Counted from the first letter of the stretch, positions 53,688 to 63,810 are shown. The stretch: 64,000 nucleotides of DNA from Bradyrhizobium cytisi (GCF_008123515.1 NZ_VSSR01000021.1:372001-436000), one strand, 5' to 3'. The notes: generated by a model not told the origin, from the letters alone. Made by a program: numbers and translations.

Positions 53688-55574
53688 TCAGTCGATCATC
53701 TCGACCTTGGCCGCGGCCTGGCTCGGCCTGTCCTGGTCGCGCCAGAACCAGACGGTCACGACGCCGGAGCGGCCACGGATCTGCGTGTGCAGGGGGCCCG
53801 ACAGGATACCGTCGGGGGCCCCGTGAAAGTCGGCCGCATCGAGCAGCGCGTCGGTCAATGCGAGCCGCGCATGGTTTTGCGCGGCGACCTCCATCAGCCG
53901 GCTCGCGAGATTGACGGTGTCGCCGTTTGCCGTGATGTGCTGGTGGCTCTCGCCGAGACGGGAGGCGACGATCGGGCCGAAATGCGCTCCGATCTTGAAC
54001 CCGAGCCGGCCGCCGATCGCTGATGGCAGCGACGCCATCCAGCGCTCGACGCCGCGATGCAGGTCGATCGCACATTTCAGCGCACGCGCCGCGTCATCCG
54101 GCATCGCGCTCGGCAGGCCGAACAGGATCATGGCGCCGTCACCGAGAAAGCTGGTGATCATGCCGCCGCAATCGACCGCGGCCCTGTCGATCAGCGCGTG
54201 GAACGCTTGCAGGATGTCCTGGAGTTCGTCCGGATCGATCTGCTGGCTCAGTGCGGTGAAATCGGAGAGATCGATGAAGACGATGGCCGCATCCTGCCGG
54301 ACCGGCTTCGCCAGGAAATTGGGATCGCGTGCGAGCCACGCCTGCACGGCCGGTGCCTGGAATTGCGCCAGCGACCGGCTCTTGGCGGCGAGATATTGCG
54401 TGCGGCGGCCTCCTGCCCACAATTGTACGCCAACGAACAGTGCGACCGGTGGCACCGCGGCCGCGAGCGTGGTCGCGGCATCGAGCCAGACGCCGCGCGT
54501 GAACGCGAACAGATTGAGCCCGGCCCAGGCGACCATCACCGCGGCTGCCGCGATGAAGCCGACCGCGCTCCGTCGCCAGGCAAGCAGGCCCACCAGCAGC
54601 ATCGGCAGCAGGATCGCGGTGAGCGCGTCGACGATGTGAACCCTGCGGTCGCGCACGATGCCGTCGCCGGCGACGAGATGCGTGATCGCGGTCGAGATCA
54701 CCTCGACGCCGGGCATCAGGGAATCGAACGGCGTCGGGAAGAAGTCGCCGCCGCCGGCAACGGCGGCGCCGATCACGACGATCCGGTTCTCGATCGCCTT
54801 GCGGTCGAGCGTGCCGTCGAAAATGCTCTGTGCGCTCACGGTGCGGATGGTGCGACGCGGCCCGTAATAGGTGATCGGCAGCGCAAAGCCGGTGTCGGTC
54901 GGCACTGTGCGATCGCCGAGCATGAGATGATCGGGCGCGATCGTCAGTGGCTTGTCGAGTGCGCGGCTTGCGACCCGCAGCGGAAACGACAGCTCGATCT
55001 TGTCGCCTGTCCGGAACAGCATCGGCACCGAGAGCGGCGAGCCCGATTGCCCAGTCGAGACGTTGACGATTCCGACCTCGGCGTGATCGGCGAACGCCGG
55101 CAATGGCAGCAGGAAGCGCTCGGCCTGGGGCAGGGCGGCGAGCGGGCCTGCGCTTCCGGGCGCCACGGTCTCGCTCGCGCTCGGGAAGATCGCGGCGGCT
55201 GCGAGCACCACGGGACCGGTGGCAAGCGTGTGAGCCAGCGTGGCGTCGCCGATCGCGGCGCTGCGGTCGACCAGCAGCAGGTCGATCGCGACGACCTTCG
55301 GCTTGAACTGCACGATGGTGTCGACGACGCGGGCGAGGTCGGCGCGCGGCAGCGGATAGCTGCCGCCGCGTTTCACCACGGTATCGTCGACGGCGACGAT
55401 GGTGACGAGGTCGGGCGGAGCTTGCACGCCGCGGACCTGTGTTCGCCAATCCGTCAGCGTCGCCTCGAGCCGATCGAGAAAGCGCAGATGACCGTTGGCG
55501 TGACCCGCATAGATGCCCGCGCCCCACAGCGCAGTGAGGACAAGTGCCACCAGAATTTGAACGCGTCGCTTCAT
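53688..55574 (-). CDS. CHASE2-domain class III adenylate cyclase
   Basis: A 628-residue membrane cyclase. A single N-terminal membrane segment (about 5-25) is followed by a CHASE2 sensor domain in the periplasm (about 30-300; KPKVVAIDLLLVDRSA, RIVVIGAAVAGGGD), three membrane segments (about 320-395) and the catalytic domain (about 430-600). Metal Asp residues are in AIVFIDLSDFTALSQQ and SFLGDGAMILFGLP, and GDTVNLASRLMEV is conserved. I start at the ATG at 55574 rather than the TTG five codons earlier. It is 48 bp downstream of the FecR gene, a pairing seen in other bacteria. Confidence 0.9.
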   Translation of the reverse strand: MKRRVQILVALVLTALWGAGIYAGHANGHLRFLDRLEATLTDWRTQVRGVQAPPDLVTIVAVDDTVVKRGGSYPLPRADLARVVDTIVQFKPKVVAIDLLLVDRSAAIGDATLAHTLATGPVVLAAAAIFPSASETVAPGSAGPLAALPQAERFLLPLPAFADHAEVGIVNVSTGQSGSPLSVPMLFRTGDKIELSFPLRVASRALDKPLTIAPDHLMLGDRTVPTDTGFALPITYYGPRRTIRTVSAQSIFDGTLDRKAIENRIVVIGAAVAGGGDFFPTPFDSLMPGVEVISTAITHLVAGDGIVRDRRVHIVDALTAILLPMLLVGLLAWRRSAVGFIAAAAVMVAWAGLNLFAFTRGVWLDAATTLAAAVPPVALFVGVQLWAGGRRTQYLAAKSRSLAQFQAPAVQAWLARDPNFLAKPVRQDAAIVFIDLSDFTALSQQIDPDELQDILQAFHALIDRAAVDCGGMITSFLGDGAMILFGLPSAMPDDAARALKCAIDLHRGVERWMASLPSAIGGRLGFKIGAHFGPIVASRLGESHQHITANGDTVNLASRLMEVAAQNHARLALTDALLDAADFHGAPDGILSGPLHTQIRGRSGVVTVWFWRDQDRPSQAAAKVEMID

Positions 55575-55622
55575 GCCGTCGTACTGCAATCTTCTTTAAT
55601 ATCCCGGCCTGACCGGGCAGGC

Positions 55623-56165
55623 CTATTGGCCGAGTCTTGCCATCAGCGCGTCGACGCGCGGCTGGCCCCATGTCTTGACGGTCAGCGTCTTGACGGTCAG
55701 CGGACCCGCCGCTTCCACGTCGACGCCTTGGCCGGGGCCCAGCACCACGCCGCGTCCACGCGCCGCCCTGCGGGCCACGCCGACACGGCCGTTGGCGACG
55801 AACACGGAGGTCTTGGCCTCGGCGACATCGACCGCCCATTTGGTGCCGCGGACGGCGGCGATCGCCTGCGGCGTCAGCACCTTGAAGGGATTGCCGCCGG
55901 GCTTCCTGGGCACCTCGACCAGCAGCGCCTTGCTGCTCAACTCCACGGAGTCAATATGTCCGTCGCGGTTGGCGTCGTTCAGTTCAAATCTGGCGCCACT
56001 TTCTGCGACGATCGTGATGCCGTTGTTGCAGCGCCAGGTCTGCGTCCCCGCGGCCGATGGTGTTGCCGTGCAGCCCGCATTGGCGGCCGGCTGTGCAATT
56101 GCAGATCCGATCAACACCAATGACCACGCCAGGGCGCAAAACCCGCCGCGCGAAATCCCTCTCAT
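55623..56165 (-). CDS. Secreted FecR-domain protein with an EF-hand loop
   Basis: A 180-residue periplasmic protein. The signal peptide covers about 1-25 (ALAWSLVLIGSAIAQPA). The FecR domain shows TPQAIAAVRGTKWAVDVAEA and SVFVANGRVGV. An insert, DANRDGHIDSVE (residues 64-75), matches the EF-hand consensus DxNxDGxIDxxE. A 15-bp tandem duplication adds a repeated LTVKT near the C-terminus. FecR-CHASE2-cyclase pairs are thought to sense outer signals and act on the cyclase; calcium sensitivity is a new suggestion. Confidence 0.87.
   Translation of the reverse strand: MRGISRGGFCALAWSLVLIGSAIAQPAANAGCTATPSAAGTQTWRCNNGITIVAESGARFELNDANRDGHIDSVELSSKALLVEVPRKPGGNPFKVLTPQAIAAVRGTKWAVDVAEAKTSVFVANGRVGVARRAARGRGVVLGPGQGVDVEAAGPLTVKTLTVKTWGQPRVDALMARLGQ
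55672..55701. repeat. 15-bp tandem duplication in the FecR gene
   Basis: GTCTTGACGGTCAGC occurs twice in a row (55672-55686 and 55687-55701), in frame, giving LTVKT twice in the C-terminal region of the FecR protein. It is a likely length polymorphism. Confidence 0.92.
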
Positions 56166-56664
56166 GCCAGCCTCCCTTTGGGTAGCTATTTTGTCGCTGC
56201 GTCCATTTCCAGCCCGGCGCGATCAACTTTCAGTCAAGGCGCGCCGTGCCGCGAGCGATCGTCGCGCGATGTGTGACGTGCGTGATCTGCTGCCGCCGTT
56301 GTGCTGACATCTGCAGTTGAACGCACCAGCCTCGCGCAACGTATCCCCGCTATCTTCCGGATATTGATGACCACGAAAACGACTTGGTTGGTGCGTCCAA
56401 AGATGCGGCCGGAGACGTCCGCCGACCGTGCCGAACCGGCCGAGAAGTGTGGTTAACAGCTTCGCCTAAGTCCGTAGTTCTGCGGGCTTTTTTCTCGAAA
56501 TGGCACAGCGTTAACGACCTGCCCTACATACGCCCGAACTTAATCCGCATTTAACTAAAAGTCGCCTTAATGACGCTCCGACCCTCTGCGAGATGCTGTT
56601 CCCGGAACGTGACCAGCGGCACTTCGAAGGGGGACTGAGTGACACCGTCCTGGACGCAAGGCGA
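56166..56664. other. Divergent intergenic region, no gene seen
   Basis: This 499-bp gap separates the divergent FecR and DUF2778 genes. I found no open frame with a convincing start and no long palindrome. AT-rich stretches near 56440-56580 (GTTAACAGC, TTAATCCGCATTTAACTAAA) are the likeliest promoter zone, but no confident box can be marked. Confidence 0.5.
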
Positions 56665-57828
56665 ATGAGTACGAGTATCGCTGCGCAAAGTTACGCGGCA
56701 CGGAAGCCCAAGAATCCGAACAAGCATTCTCATCGGAAGTCTTCCCGGAAAATGACCACCCAAAACGTGCTCGGCGCGGCCGTGATTGGCTGCGTCGTGC
56801 TTGCCGGCTGGACCGTCTACAACAACATCTTCGCCGCCAGCGTCTATCCGACCGTCGGCAGCTCCGGCTACGACGAGCCCGTGGTCAAGCGTGCGCCCAA
56901 GGTCGCGCTGCGCGAGGCGGGCGAGGCCATCCGGGACACCTTTGCGCTGCTGCCCGACCGGCTGCAGGTGGCTGCACCGATTTCACGCGAGATGTTCAAC
57001 GAGCGCTTTGCCGCCGCGGCGACGCAGGGCGTCGAGTCCAACGCGGCGAGCGCTGCGCCTGCGGCGAAGGTCGCCGACGCCAAGGAAGCGGCGAAGCCGA
57101 CCGTCGTCGCCAGGGTCGCAGACGTGCTGAAGAGCCCGGCCAAGGCCGTCGAGAAGATCGCGGACGCCGCGAAGACCAAGCGCGCTGACGCGCCGGTGCA
57201 GCTCGCGTCGGCCGATCCGGCCGAGATCGTGCCGGCGCCCGAAGCGAAGCCAAAGTCGTTTGCCGATCGCGCCAAGGCCGCAGTGATGTCGATCACCGGT
57301 CCGCGTCAGTCGATGGTGGAGAAGCTCTGGGGCAAGCGCGAGCCGTCCGGCGGCTTGCTTGCTTATGCTTCGGCCGATGCCAGCGTGACCGCTTCCATCG
57401 CGCCGAAGGAGCAGAACCCGATGCTGGGCGGCTCGCCGCCCTATGACCGCTCGACCGCGGTCTACGACATCACGGCGAAGACTGTGTATCTGCCCGATGG
57501 CACCAGGCTCGAGGCGCATTCCGGCCTGGGCTCCAACCTCGATGATCCCCGTTCCTCGCGCGTGCGCATGCGCGGCGTGACCCCGCCGCACATCTACGAG
57601 CTGAAGCCGCGCGAAGCGCTGTTCCACGGCGTGCCGGCGCTGCGGCTGACCCCGGTCGGCGGCGAGAACGCGATCTACGGCCGCGACGGTCTGCTCGCGC
57701 ACACCTTCATGCTCGGGCCGAACGGCGATTCCAACGGCTGCGTGTCGTTTAAGGACTATTACGCGTTCCTCGACGCCTATCGCAACAAGGGCATCCGCAG
57801 GCTCGCGGTGCTGGCGCGGGTCGACTGA
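56665..57828 (+). CDS. DUF2778 family membrane-anchored cell-wall protein
   Basis: A 387-residue protein. One membrane segment (about 35-55, VLGAAVIGCVVLAGWTVYNN) precedes a long Ala/Lys-rich, probably extended region (about 100-225) and a C-terminal DUF2778 domain (about 260-385). The catalytic-type motif HTFMLGPNGDSNGCVSFKDY carries His and Cys in the order of L,D-transpeptidase-like enzymes. Members act on peptidoglycan or are type VI effectors (Tlde1); the membrane anchor favours a housekeeping role. The start at 56665 has CAAGGCGA upstream. Confidence 0.85.
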   Translation: MSTSIAAQSYAARKPKNPNKHSHRKSSRKMTTQNVLGAAVIGCVVLAGWTVYNNIFAASVYPTVGSSGYDEPVVKRAPKVALREAGEAIRDTFALLPDRLQVAAPISREMFNERFAAAATQGVESNAASAAPAAKVADAKEAAKPTVVARVADVLKSPAKAVEKIADAAKTKRADAPVQLASADPAEIVPAPEAKPKSFADRAKAAVMSITGPRQSMVEKLWGKREPSGGLLAYASADASVTASIAPKEQNPMLGGSPPYDRSTAVYDITAKTVYLPDGTRLEAHSGLGSNLDDPRSSRVRMRGVTPPHIYELKPREALFHGVPALRLTPVGGENAIYGRDGLLAHTFMLGPNGDSNGCVSFKDYYAFLDAYRNKGIRRLAVLARVD

Positions 57829-57835
57829 GGCGCGC

Positions 57836-58465
57836 TCAAGCCGCCATGGCCTTGCGCAGCGCCGTCTCGGTGGCGATCGCTTCCCGCACCATGGGCCGCG
57901 CCCGCATGCGTTCGAGATAGGCCGACAATGACGGCCATTGCGCGATGTCGACGCCTGCGGCACGGAGCAGCAGCAAAGCCCAGGTGAGATGTGCATCGGC
58001 AACGGTGAAGCTGTCGCCGACGAGGAATTCACGATCGGCAAGATGTGCTGCCGGCACCGACAAGGTCTGAGCGATCCTCGCGCGCGGCTTGGCGAGCGAG
58101 CCCTCGTCCTTGTACCAGAAGGTCGGAAACAGGAACGCCTTGTGGATCTCGGCGCCGGTGAAGCTCAGCCATTCCTGCAGGCGGTAGCGATCCGCTTCGC
58201 CCGGCCGCGGCGCAAGGCCGCGCTCAGGGTTGAGGTCGGCGATGTATTGCAGCACCGCCGCGCATTCCGTCAGCCGCTCGCCGTTCTCCAGCACCAGGAC
58301 CGGCACCGCGCCCTTCGGCGAGATGCCGCGAAAATCGCTGTCGTCGTCCGCGACTGTCTTGGTCGCGAGATGTACCAGGTGATAGCGCGCATCGAGGCCG
58401 GCTTCCATGAGCGCGATGCGGCTCGCAAGCGAGCAGGCCATCGGCGAGAAATAGAGTTGCAGCAT
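57836..58465 (-). CDS. Glutathione S-transferase
   Basis: A 209-residue GST. The N-terminal thioredoxin-like half has LYFSPMACSLASRIALMEAG (the catalytic Ser/Cys region of the beta class) and GAVPVLVLENGERLTECAA (glutathione-binding Pro and Glu). The helical C-terminal half has FLVGDSFTVADAHLTWALL. The protein is cytoplasmic. It is 6 bp upstream of the isochorismatase-like gene's 3' side, so the two probably share a transcript. The substrate is unknown. Confidence 0.93.
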   Translation of the reverse strand: MLQLYFSPMACSLASRIALMEAGLDARYHLVHLATKTVADDDSDFRGISPKGAVPVLVLENGERLTECAAVLQYIADLNPERGLAPRPGEADRYRLQEWLSFTGAEIHKAFLFPTFWYKDEGSLAKPRARIAQTLSVPAAHLADREFLVGDSFTVADAHLTWALLLLRAAGVDIAQWPSLSAYLERMRARPMVREAIATETALRKAMAA

Positions 58466-58477
58466 CGCGTTGCTCCG

Positions 58478-59071
58478 TTATGTCAGCGCATCGCCGCGCG
58501 CGATAATCGCGAAGCGGTCCGATAGCTCGGCGAGTGCAACCTCGTGGACGGTCCGGGCGTCCAGCGTGCCGCCGCGCCCGTCAGGCAGATCGCGCGTGGC
58601 GCAGGCGTCGGCATCGATCGTGGTGCGAAAGCCGAGGTCGAGCGCGGCGCGCGCCGTGGAGCTGACGCACATATGCGTCATGAAGCCGGCTAGCACGATG
58701 TTCTTCCTGTCGGTTGCGGCAAGGCGCGCCTGCAAATCGGTGCCGGCAAACGCATTCGGCAACTCCTTCTCGATCACCAGCTCGCCGGCACGGGGGCTTA
58801 GCTCGACGACGATGGCGCCGCGGTCGGCGCCGCGATCGAACAGGCTGCCGGCCTTGCCGCGATGGGCGATATGGATGATCGCGGCTCCGCTCTCGCGGGC
58901 CCGTGCCAGGAGTGCACCCGCCCGCGCGATTGCGGGCCGGGCGTCGGGCAAGGCGAGGGGGCCTGCGAGATATTCGTTCTGGATATCGATCAGCACCAGC
59001 GCGGCGTCGCCGAGACGCGGCGGGTTGAGATCGGCACCGGCGAGCTGCAGCAGGGTCTTTGCGGTCGTCAT
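58478..59071 (-). CDS. Isochorismatase-like cysteine hydrolase
   Basis: A 197-residue hydrolase of the isochorismatase/nicotinamidase superfamily. The catalytic Asp is in ALVLIDIQNEYLAG, the Lys in IEKELPNAFAGTDL and the nucleophile Cys in GFMTHMCVSSTARAALDLG. Members cut vinyl ethers or amides such as nicotinamide or ureidoacrylate. The ATG at 59071 (MTTAKTLLQLAG) has GGAG 12 nt upstream; an ATG four codons earlier would touch the GGAG directly. It is divergent from a LysR regulator, the usual arrangement for a regulated target. Confidence 0.9.
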   Translation of the reverse strand: MTTAKTLLQLAGADLNPPRLGDAALVLIDIQNEYLAGPLALPDARPAIARAGALLARARESGAAIIHIAHRGKAGSLFDRGADRGAIVVELSPRAGELVIEKELPNAFAGTDLQARLAATDRKNIVLAGFMTHMCVSSTARAALDLGFRTTIDADACATRDLPDGRGGTLDARTVHEVALAELSDRFAIIARGDALT

Positions 59072-59124
59072 GGTCTTTGACATCTCCGGGGGGCAAGAGG
59101 CGCGGCAAACATAACTCCGGCAAT

Positions 59125-59172
59125 CCCTGCCGATATGCAGGGAAATTGCAGCGGGTGGCTGCGATATTGCAG
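59125..59172. promoter_or_regulatory. Divergent LysR control region with dyad and direct repeats
   Basis: The inverted repeat CCCTGC-CGATAT-GCAGGG (59125-59142) lies between the divergent isochorismatase and lysR genes. It is followed by two copies of ATTGCAG (59145-59151 and 59166-59172), spaced 21 bp, two turns of the helix. This is the layout expected for LysR recognition and activation sites. Confidence 0.6.
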
Positions 59173-59201
59173 GCTGCTCCCGGCCGGTATAGCCTCGGTC
59201 G

Positions 59202-60035
59202 ATGAACTGGGACGATCTGCGCATCATCGCTGCGGTCAGGGACGAGGGCACCTATGCGGGCGCCAGCGCGCGGCTGCGCATCGACGAGACCACGGTCGGG
59301 CGCAGGCTGTCGCGCATCGAGCGTGCGCTCGGTTTGCGTCTGTTCGAGGCCGCCGACGGCGTCCGCAGGCCGACGCGGCAATGCGAGGCGGTGCTGGCCC
59401 ATGTCGAGGCGATGGCCGCACATGCCACCGAGATCGGTCGCCTCAGTGAGAGCCTGGCAGGTCCGGTGGGACGCCTGCGCATCGCCTCCACCAACACGGT
59501 CGCCGAGGAGGCGCTGGCGCCGCGCGCGAGCGACTTCCTGCGCGCCAATCCCGGCCTGACGCTGCAATTCCTCACCTCGAGCGAGAACGTCAACTTCTCG
59601 CGCTGGGAAGCCGATCTCGCCATCCGGCTGCGCAAGCCCGACAAAGGTGACTTTGCGATCTCCAGGCTCGGCGATATCAGCATCTATTATTTCGAGCCTG
59701 TTACGACCGAGGGTGAGCCGGTGCTGTGCGCCTATCCGGACGAGCTCGGTGACATTCCCGAGATGCAATTCCTGCGCACGAGGCAAGCCCGCGCGCGCTG
59801 CGTCACCGACAACGTCCGGGTCATCCGTAACCTGATCCGCTCGTATCAGGTCGCCGGCGTGTTGCCGGAGTATGTTTGCGCGGATCTGCTCGGTGATCGC
59901 CGCCTGCGCGCGACGCTGCTGCCGAAGCGCCGCGACGTCTGGCTGCTCGTGCAGAACCACCTCAAGCGCGATGCCGCAACGCGCGTGACGATCGACTGGG
60001 TGAGAACGTGTTTCCAGGACATGTCGCGCAGTTGA
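59202..60035 (+). CDS. LysR-family transcriptional regulator
   Basis: A 277-residue regulator. The N-terminal HTH (about 1-60) is MNWDDLRIIAAVRDEGTYAG and then DETTVGRRLSRIERALGLRL. The C-terminal effector domain is the shorter type seen in LysR proteins that lack the usual full periplasmic-binding fold. It is divergent from the isochorismatase-like gene and probably controls it. The inducer is unknown. Confidence 0.92.
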   Translation: MNWDDLRIIAAVRDEGTYAGASARLRIDETTVGRRLSRIERALGLRLFEAADGVRRPTRQCEAVLAHVEAMAAHATEIGRLSESLAGPVGRLRIASTNTVAEEALAPRASDFLRANPGLTLQFLTSSENVNFSRWEADLAIRLRKPDKGDFAISRLGDISIYYFEPVTTEGEPVLCAYPDELGDIPEMQFLRTRQARARCVTDNVRVIRNLIRSYQVAGVLPEYVCADLLGDRRLRATLLPKRRDVWLLVQNHLKRDAATRVTIDWVRTCFQDMSRS

Positions 60036-60160
60036 TCGCCTGCAGGCGGCCCTTTGAACGCAGCTTGGCAAATTGACGACCAACTCAAGCAGGCCTGGGA
60101 TTGCGCGCGCCCATAGGTTGCGCAATCCTGTGGCGACGACAATCCCGGGCAGGGCAGGCA

Positions 60161-60907
60161 ATGACTACTCTTGAGAGCACCAACCGGCCGCGCGCCAGAT
60201 CCAGCGAATGGAAGGCGATCGTCATCCTGATCCTGCTCGTTCCCGTGCTGTGGTCGCCACCCTTTCTGTTTCGCATCTTCCTGTATCAGCCGTTCAACAT
60301 CCCGTCCGGCTCGATGACGCCCACGCTGATGGTCGGCGACTACGTCTTCGCCGCCAAATATGCCTACGGCTACGGCCGCTACTCGTTTCCCTTCGCGCCG
60401 TCATGGATCTCCGGCCGTTTCCGCGCCGCCGATCCCGCCTACGGCGATATCGTCGTATTCCGGTCGCCGAAAGATACGTCGGTCGATTATGTGAAGCGCG
60501 TGGTCGGGCTGTCCGGCGATCGCATCCAGATGCGGCAGGGGCAGCTCTTCCTCAACGACCAGCCGGTGACGCGCGTTGCGCTCAAGGACGTGTCCGCCGG
60601 CGCCGCCTGCGGCGGCGAGGTCGGTGCAAAGGTGAAGCGCTGGCGCGAGACGATGCCGAACGGCGCGAGCTACGTCACGTATGACTGTGTCGACAACGGT
60701 TTTGTCGACAACACCGAAGTCTACGCCGTGCCTCCAGGCCATTTCTTCGCGCTCGGCGACAACCGCGACAACTCGACCGACAGCCGCTTCAAGTCGGCGA
60801 TGGGTTTTATTCCGATGGACAATCTGGTCGGCAAGGTGACGCGGATCTTCTGGTCGCTCGATTCCAGAGGCGAGCTGCGCCCGGATCGGATGGGGAGGGT
60901 GGGTTAG
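60161..60907 (+). CDS. lepB: Signal peptidase I
   Basis: A 248-residue type I signal peptidase. One membrane segment (about 18-38) anchors the protein. The nucleophile is Ser51 in IPSGSMTPTL, the general base Lys112 is in VDYVKRVVGLSGD, and the box E motif is GDNRDNSTDSR. It removes signal peptides at the periplasmic face. The ATG at 60161 (MTTLESTNRPR) has GGGCAGGG upstream. It may be a second copy beside the main lepB, since no rnc-lepA-type context is present. Confidence 0.93.
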   Translation: MTTLESTNRPRARSSEWKAIVILILLVPVLWSPPFLFRIFLYQPFNIPSGSMTPTLMVGDYVFAAKYAYGYGRYSFPFAPSWISGRFRAADPAYGDIVVFRSPKDTSVDYVKRVVGLSGDRIQMRQGQLFLNDQPVTRVALKDVSAGAACGGEVGAKVKRWRETMPNGASYVTYDCVDNGFVDNTEVYAVPPGHFFALGDNRDNSTDSRFKSAMGFIPMDNLVGKVTRIFWSLDSRGELRPDRMGRVG

Positions 60908-60914
60908 CCCCTCG

Positions 60915-61331
60915 GTCATTCCGGGGCGGCGCGTAGCGCCGAGTCCGGAATCCATTGACCGGCGAGGTCAGACCGCAATTTGCGGATACAGATCAATCCA
61001 CTGAGGATTCTTCTCCTCAATAAGCCGGATATTCCATTCCCTCCGCCACTTCTTCAACTCCTTCTCGCGTGTGATCGCAGTGACGGGATCGTCGTAGATC
61101 TCGAACCATACCAATCGGCTGACAGAGTATCGTTTGGTGAACCCAGCAATGACTTTGCTCTTATGTTCGTGAGTGCGCCGGACGATATTGTTCGTCACGC
61201 CGAGATAGAGCGTGCCGTACTTCTTGCTGGCGAGGAGGTAGACGTAATAGGCCATGAGCAAGCGGTGAAATGGATTCTCAGGTGCGCAATTGCGCACCGT
61301 AGCTCGGCGCTTTGCGCCGCCCCGGAATGAC
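60915..61331. mobile_element. Palindromic element with an internal GIY-YIG nuclease gene
   Basis: A 417-bp unit with inverted ends. The left end GTCATTCCGGGGCGGCGC (60915-60932) and the right end GCGCCGCCCCGGAATGAC (61314-61331) are perfect 18-bp inverted copies. AGCGCCGAG and AATCCA match further inside. The right half also holds the perfect palindrome GGTGCGCAATTGCGCACC (61281-61298). The GIY-YIG gene lies within, with 10 bp to the left half and 15 bp to the right half. The ends match the 105-bp repeats at 27713 and 45531, which look like gene-less copies. No target-site duplication is visible. Confidence 0.75.
60968..61255 (-). CDS. GIY-YIG nuclease (YhbQ/UPF0213-like)
   Basis: A 95-residue single-domain GIY-YIG endonuclease. 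The domain signature is YYVYLLASKKYGTLYLGV, with YVY and YLG standing for GIY and YIG. The catalytic Arg is in NIVRRTHEH, and the metal Glu is probably in ITREKELKKW. Such proteins cut branched or structured DNA. The ATG at 61255 (MAYYVYLLAS) is chosen; the longer frame reads through the repeat. The gene is placed exactly between the two halves of a palindromic repeat, which suggests that enzyme and repeat move together. Confidence 0.93.
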   Translation of the reverse strand: MAYYVYLLASKKYGTLYLGVTNNIVRRTHEHKSKVIAGFTKRYSVSRLVWFEIYDDPVTAITREKELKKWRREWNIRLIEEKNPQWIDLYPQIAV

Positions 61332-61371
61332 AATAGAATGATACTACCACAGAGTGTATCACCTCAAACAA

Positions 61372-61397
61372 AAACCCCGGCATCGCTGCCGGGGTTT
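61372..61397 (-). terminator. groEL terminator
   Basis: An 11-bp perfect stem, AAACCCCGGCA (61372-61382) with TGCCGGGGTTT (61387-61397), closes a 4-nt loop. On the minus strand it continues as TTTTGTTTG, giving a classical Rho-independent terminator 24 bp after the groEL stop codon. Confidence 0.9.
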
Positions 61398-61420
61398 CGT
61401 AGTCATCGAGGTCGTTGGAC

Positions 61421-63082
<1,662 letters not shown>

Positions 63083-63106
63083 TTAGCTGGGGGAGAGAGG
63101 GGGCTG

Positions 63107-63421
63107 TTAGGCCGCCTTCTTCTTGGAAGCGGGGACGTCGAGGACGCCCATGATGTCGCTTTCCTTCATGATCAGCAGGTCGACGTTGTCGATCTTGACC
63201 TCGGTGCCGGACCACTTGCCGAACAGCACGCGGTCGCCGACCTTCAGGTCGATCGGGATCAGCTTGCCGGCTTCGTCGCGGCCACCAGGGCCGACGGCGA
63301 CGATTTCGCCCTGCGAGGGCTTTTCCTTGGCAGTGTCGGGAATGATGATGCCGCCGGCGGTCTTCTCTTCTGCGTCGATGCGCTTGACCACGACGCGGTC
63401 GTGAAGCGGACGGAATTTCAT
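63107..63421 (-). CDS. groES: Co-chaperonin GroES
   Basis: A 104-residue 10-kDa chaperonin. The N-terminal [20 protein letters not shown] and the mobile-loop region [20 protein letters not shown] are canonical. [14 protein letters not shown] sequence ([19 protein letters not shown]) follows, and the C-terminus is KKKAA-like. It caps the GroEL ring. A GGAGG Shine-Dalgarno is present directly upstream on the minus strand. Confidence 0.98.
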   Translation of the reverse strand: MKFRPLHDRVVVKRIDAEEKTAGGIIIPDTAKEKPSQGEIVAVGPGGRDEAGKLIPIDLKVGDRVLFGKWSGTEVKIDNVDLLIMKESDIMGVLDVPASKKKAA

Positions 63422-63464
63422 GCAGTCCTCCTAAGTAGTTGCACGGTATGGGAATTTTTAGGCG

Positions 63465-63491
63465 TTAGCAGTCTGTGCCCACGAGTGCTAG
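63465..63491 (-). promoter_or_regulatory. CIRCE element (HrcA operator) of groESL
   Basis: On the plus strand the site reads TTAGCAGTC - 9 nt - GAGTGCTAG. The consensus is TTAGCACTC-N9-GAGTGCTAA, so there is one change in each arm. It lies 44 bp upstream of the groES start, where HrcA would repress transcription at normal temperature. Heat induction of this groESL copy is therefore likely. Confidence 0.93.
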
Positions 63492-63810
63492 CACAGGCGA
63501 GGCTGAAATAGGACAGGAATTTTGCGGGGGCAAGGGCTTCTAGCAGAAAAATCGGCACTCAGAAGGCCTGTCTGCCAGAATCCCTTTACCATCGTTAACC
63601 GGTCTTGGAGGGCCCTTGGGGCGTATTAGCACGGAGCCGTGTCTGCTGCTAACGCATTGAATTTCAACAGCTTGTTAAACTTTTGGGCTTGAGATGGATT
63701 GTCAGTTTGCGTCACATTTCTCTCATGTGAGCGCATCTTCACCGGGTGGCTCGTCAGCAGCGTACCGGCAAGCCATCCCCTGAATATGCGCTCCTGCAAA
63801 GGAGGTTGGC
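63492..63810. other. Divergent intergenic region groES / usg
   Basis: This 319-bp gap carries the groESL promoter next to the CIRCE element and the usg promoter. No open frame with a good start is seen, and no tRNA. TTGAGATGGATTG near 63689 could be part of a -35 region for usg, but I would not assign it firmly. Confidence 0.5.

Noticed and set aside
51823..54075. A 750-residue minus-strand open frame
   Set aside because: It is antisense to the TPR-glycosyltransferase-methyltransferase gene and part of the cyclase gene, with no motifs and an Arg-rich composition.
54057..56123. A 688-residue plus-strand open frame opposite the cyclase and FecR genes
   Set aside because: It mirrors the coding strand of two genes with clear motifs, so it is a shadow.
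60915..61331. Ordinary insertion sequence
   Set aside because: There is no transposase and no visible target duplication; the only gene is a 95-residue GIY-YIG nuclease, so it is reported as a different kind of element.
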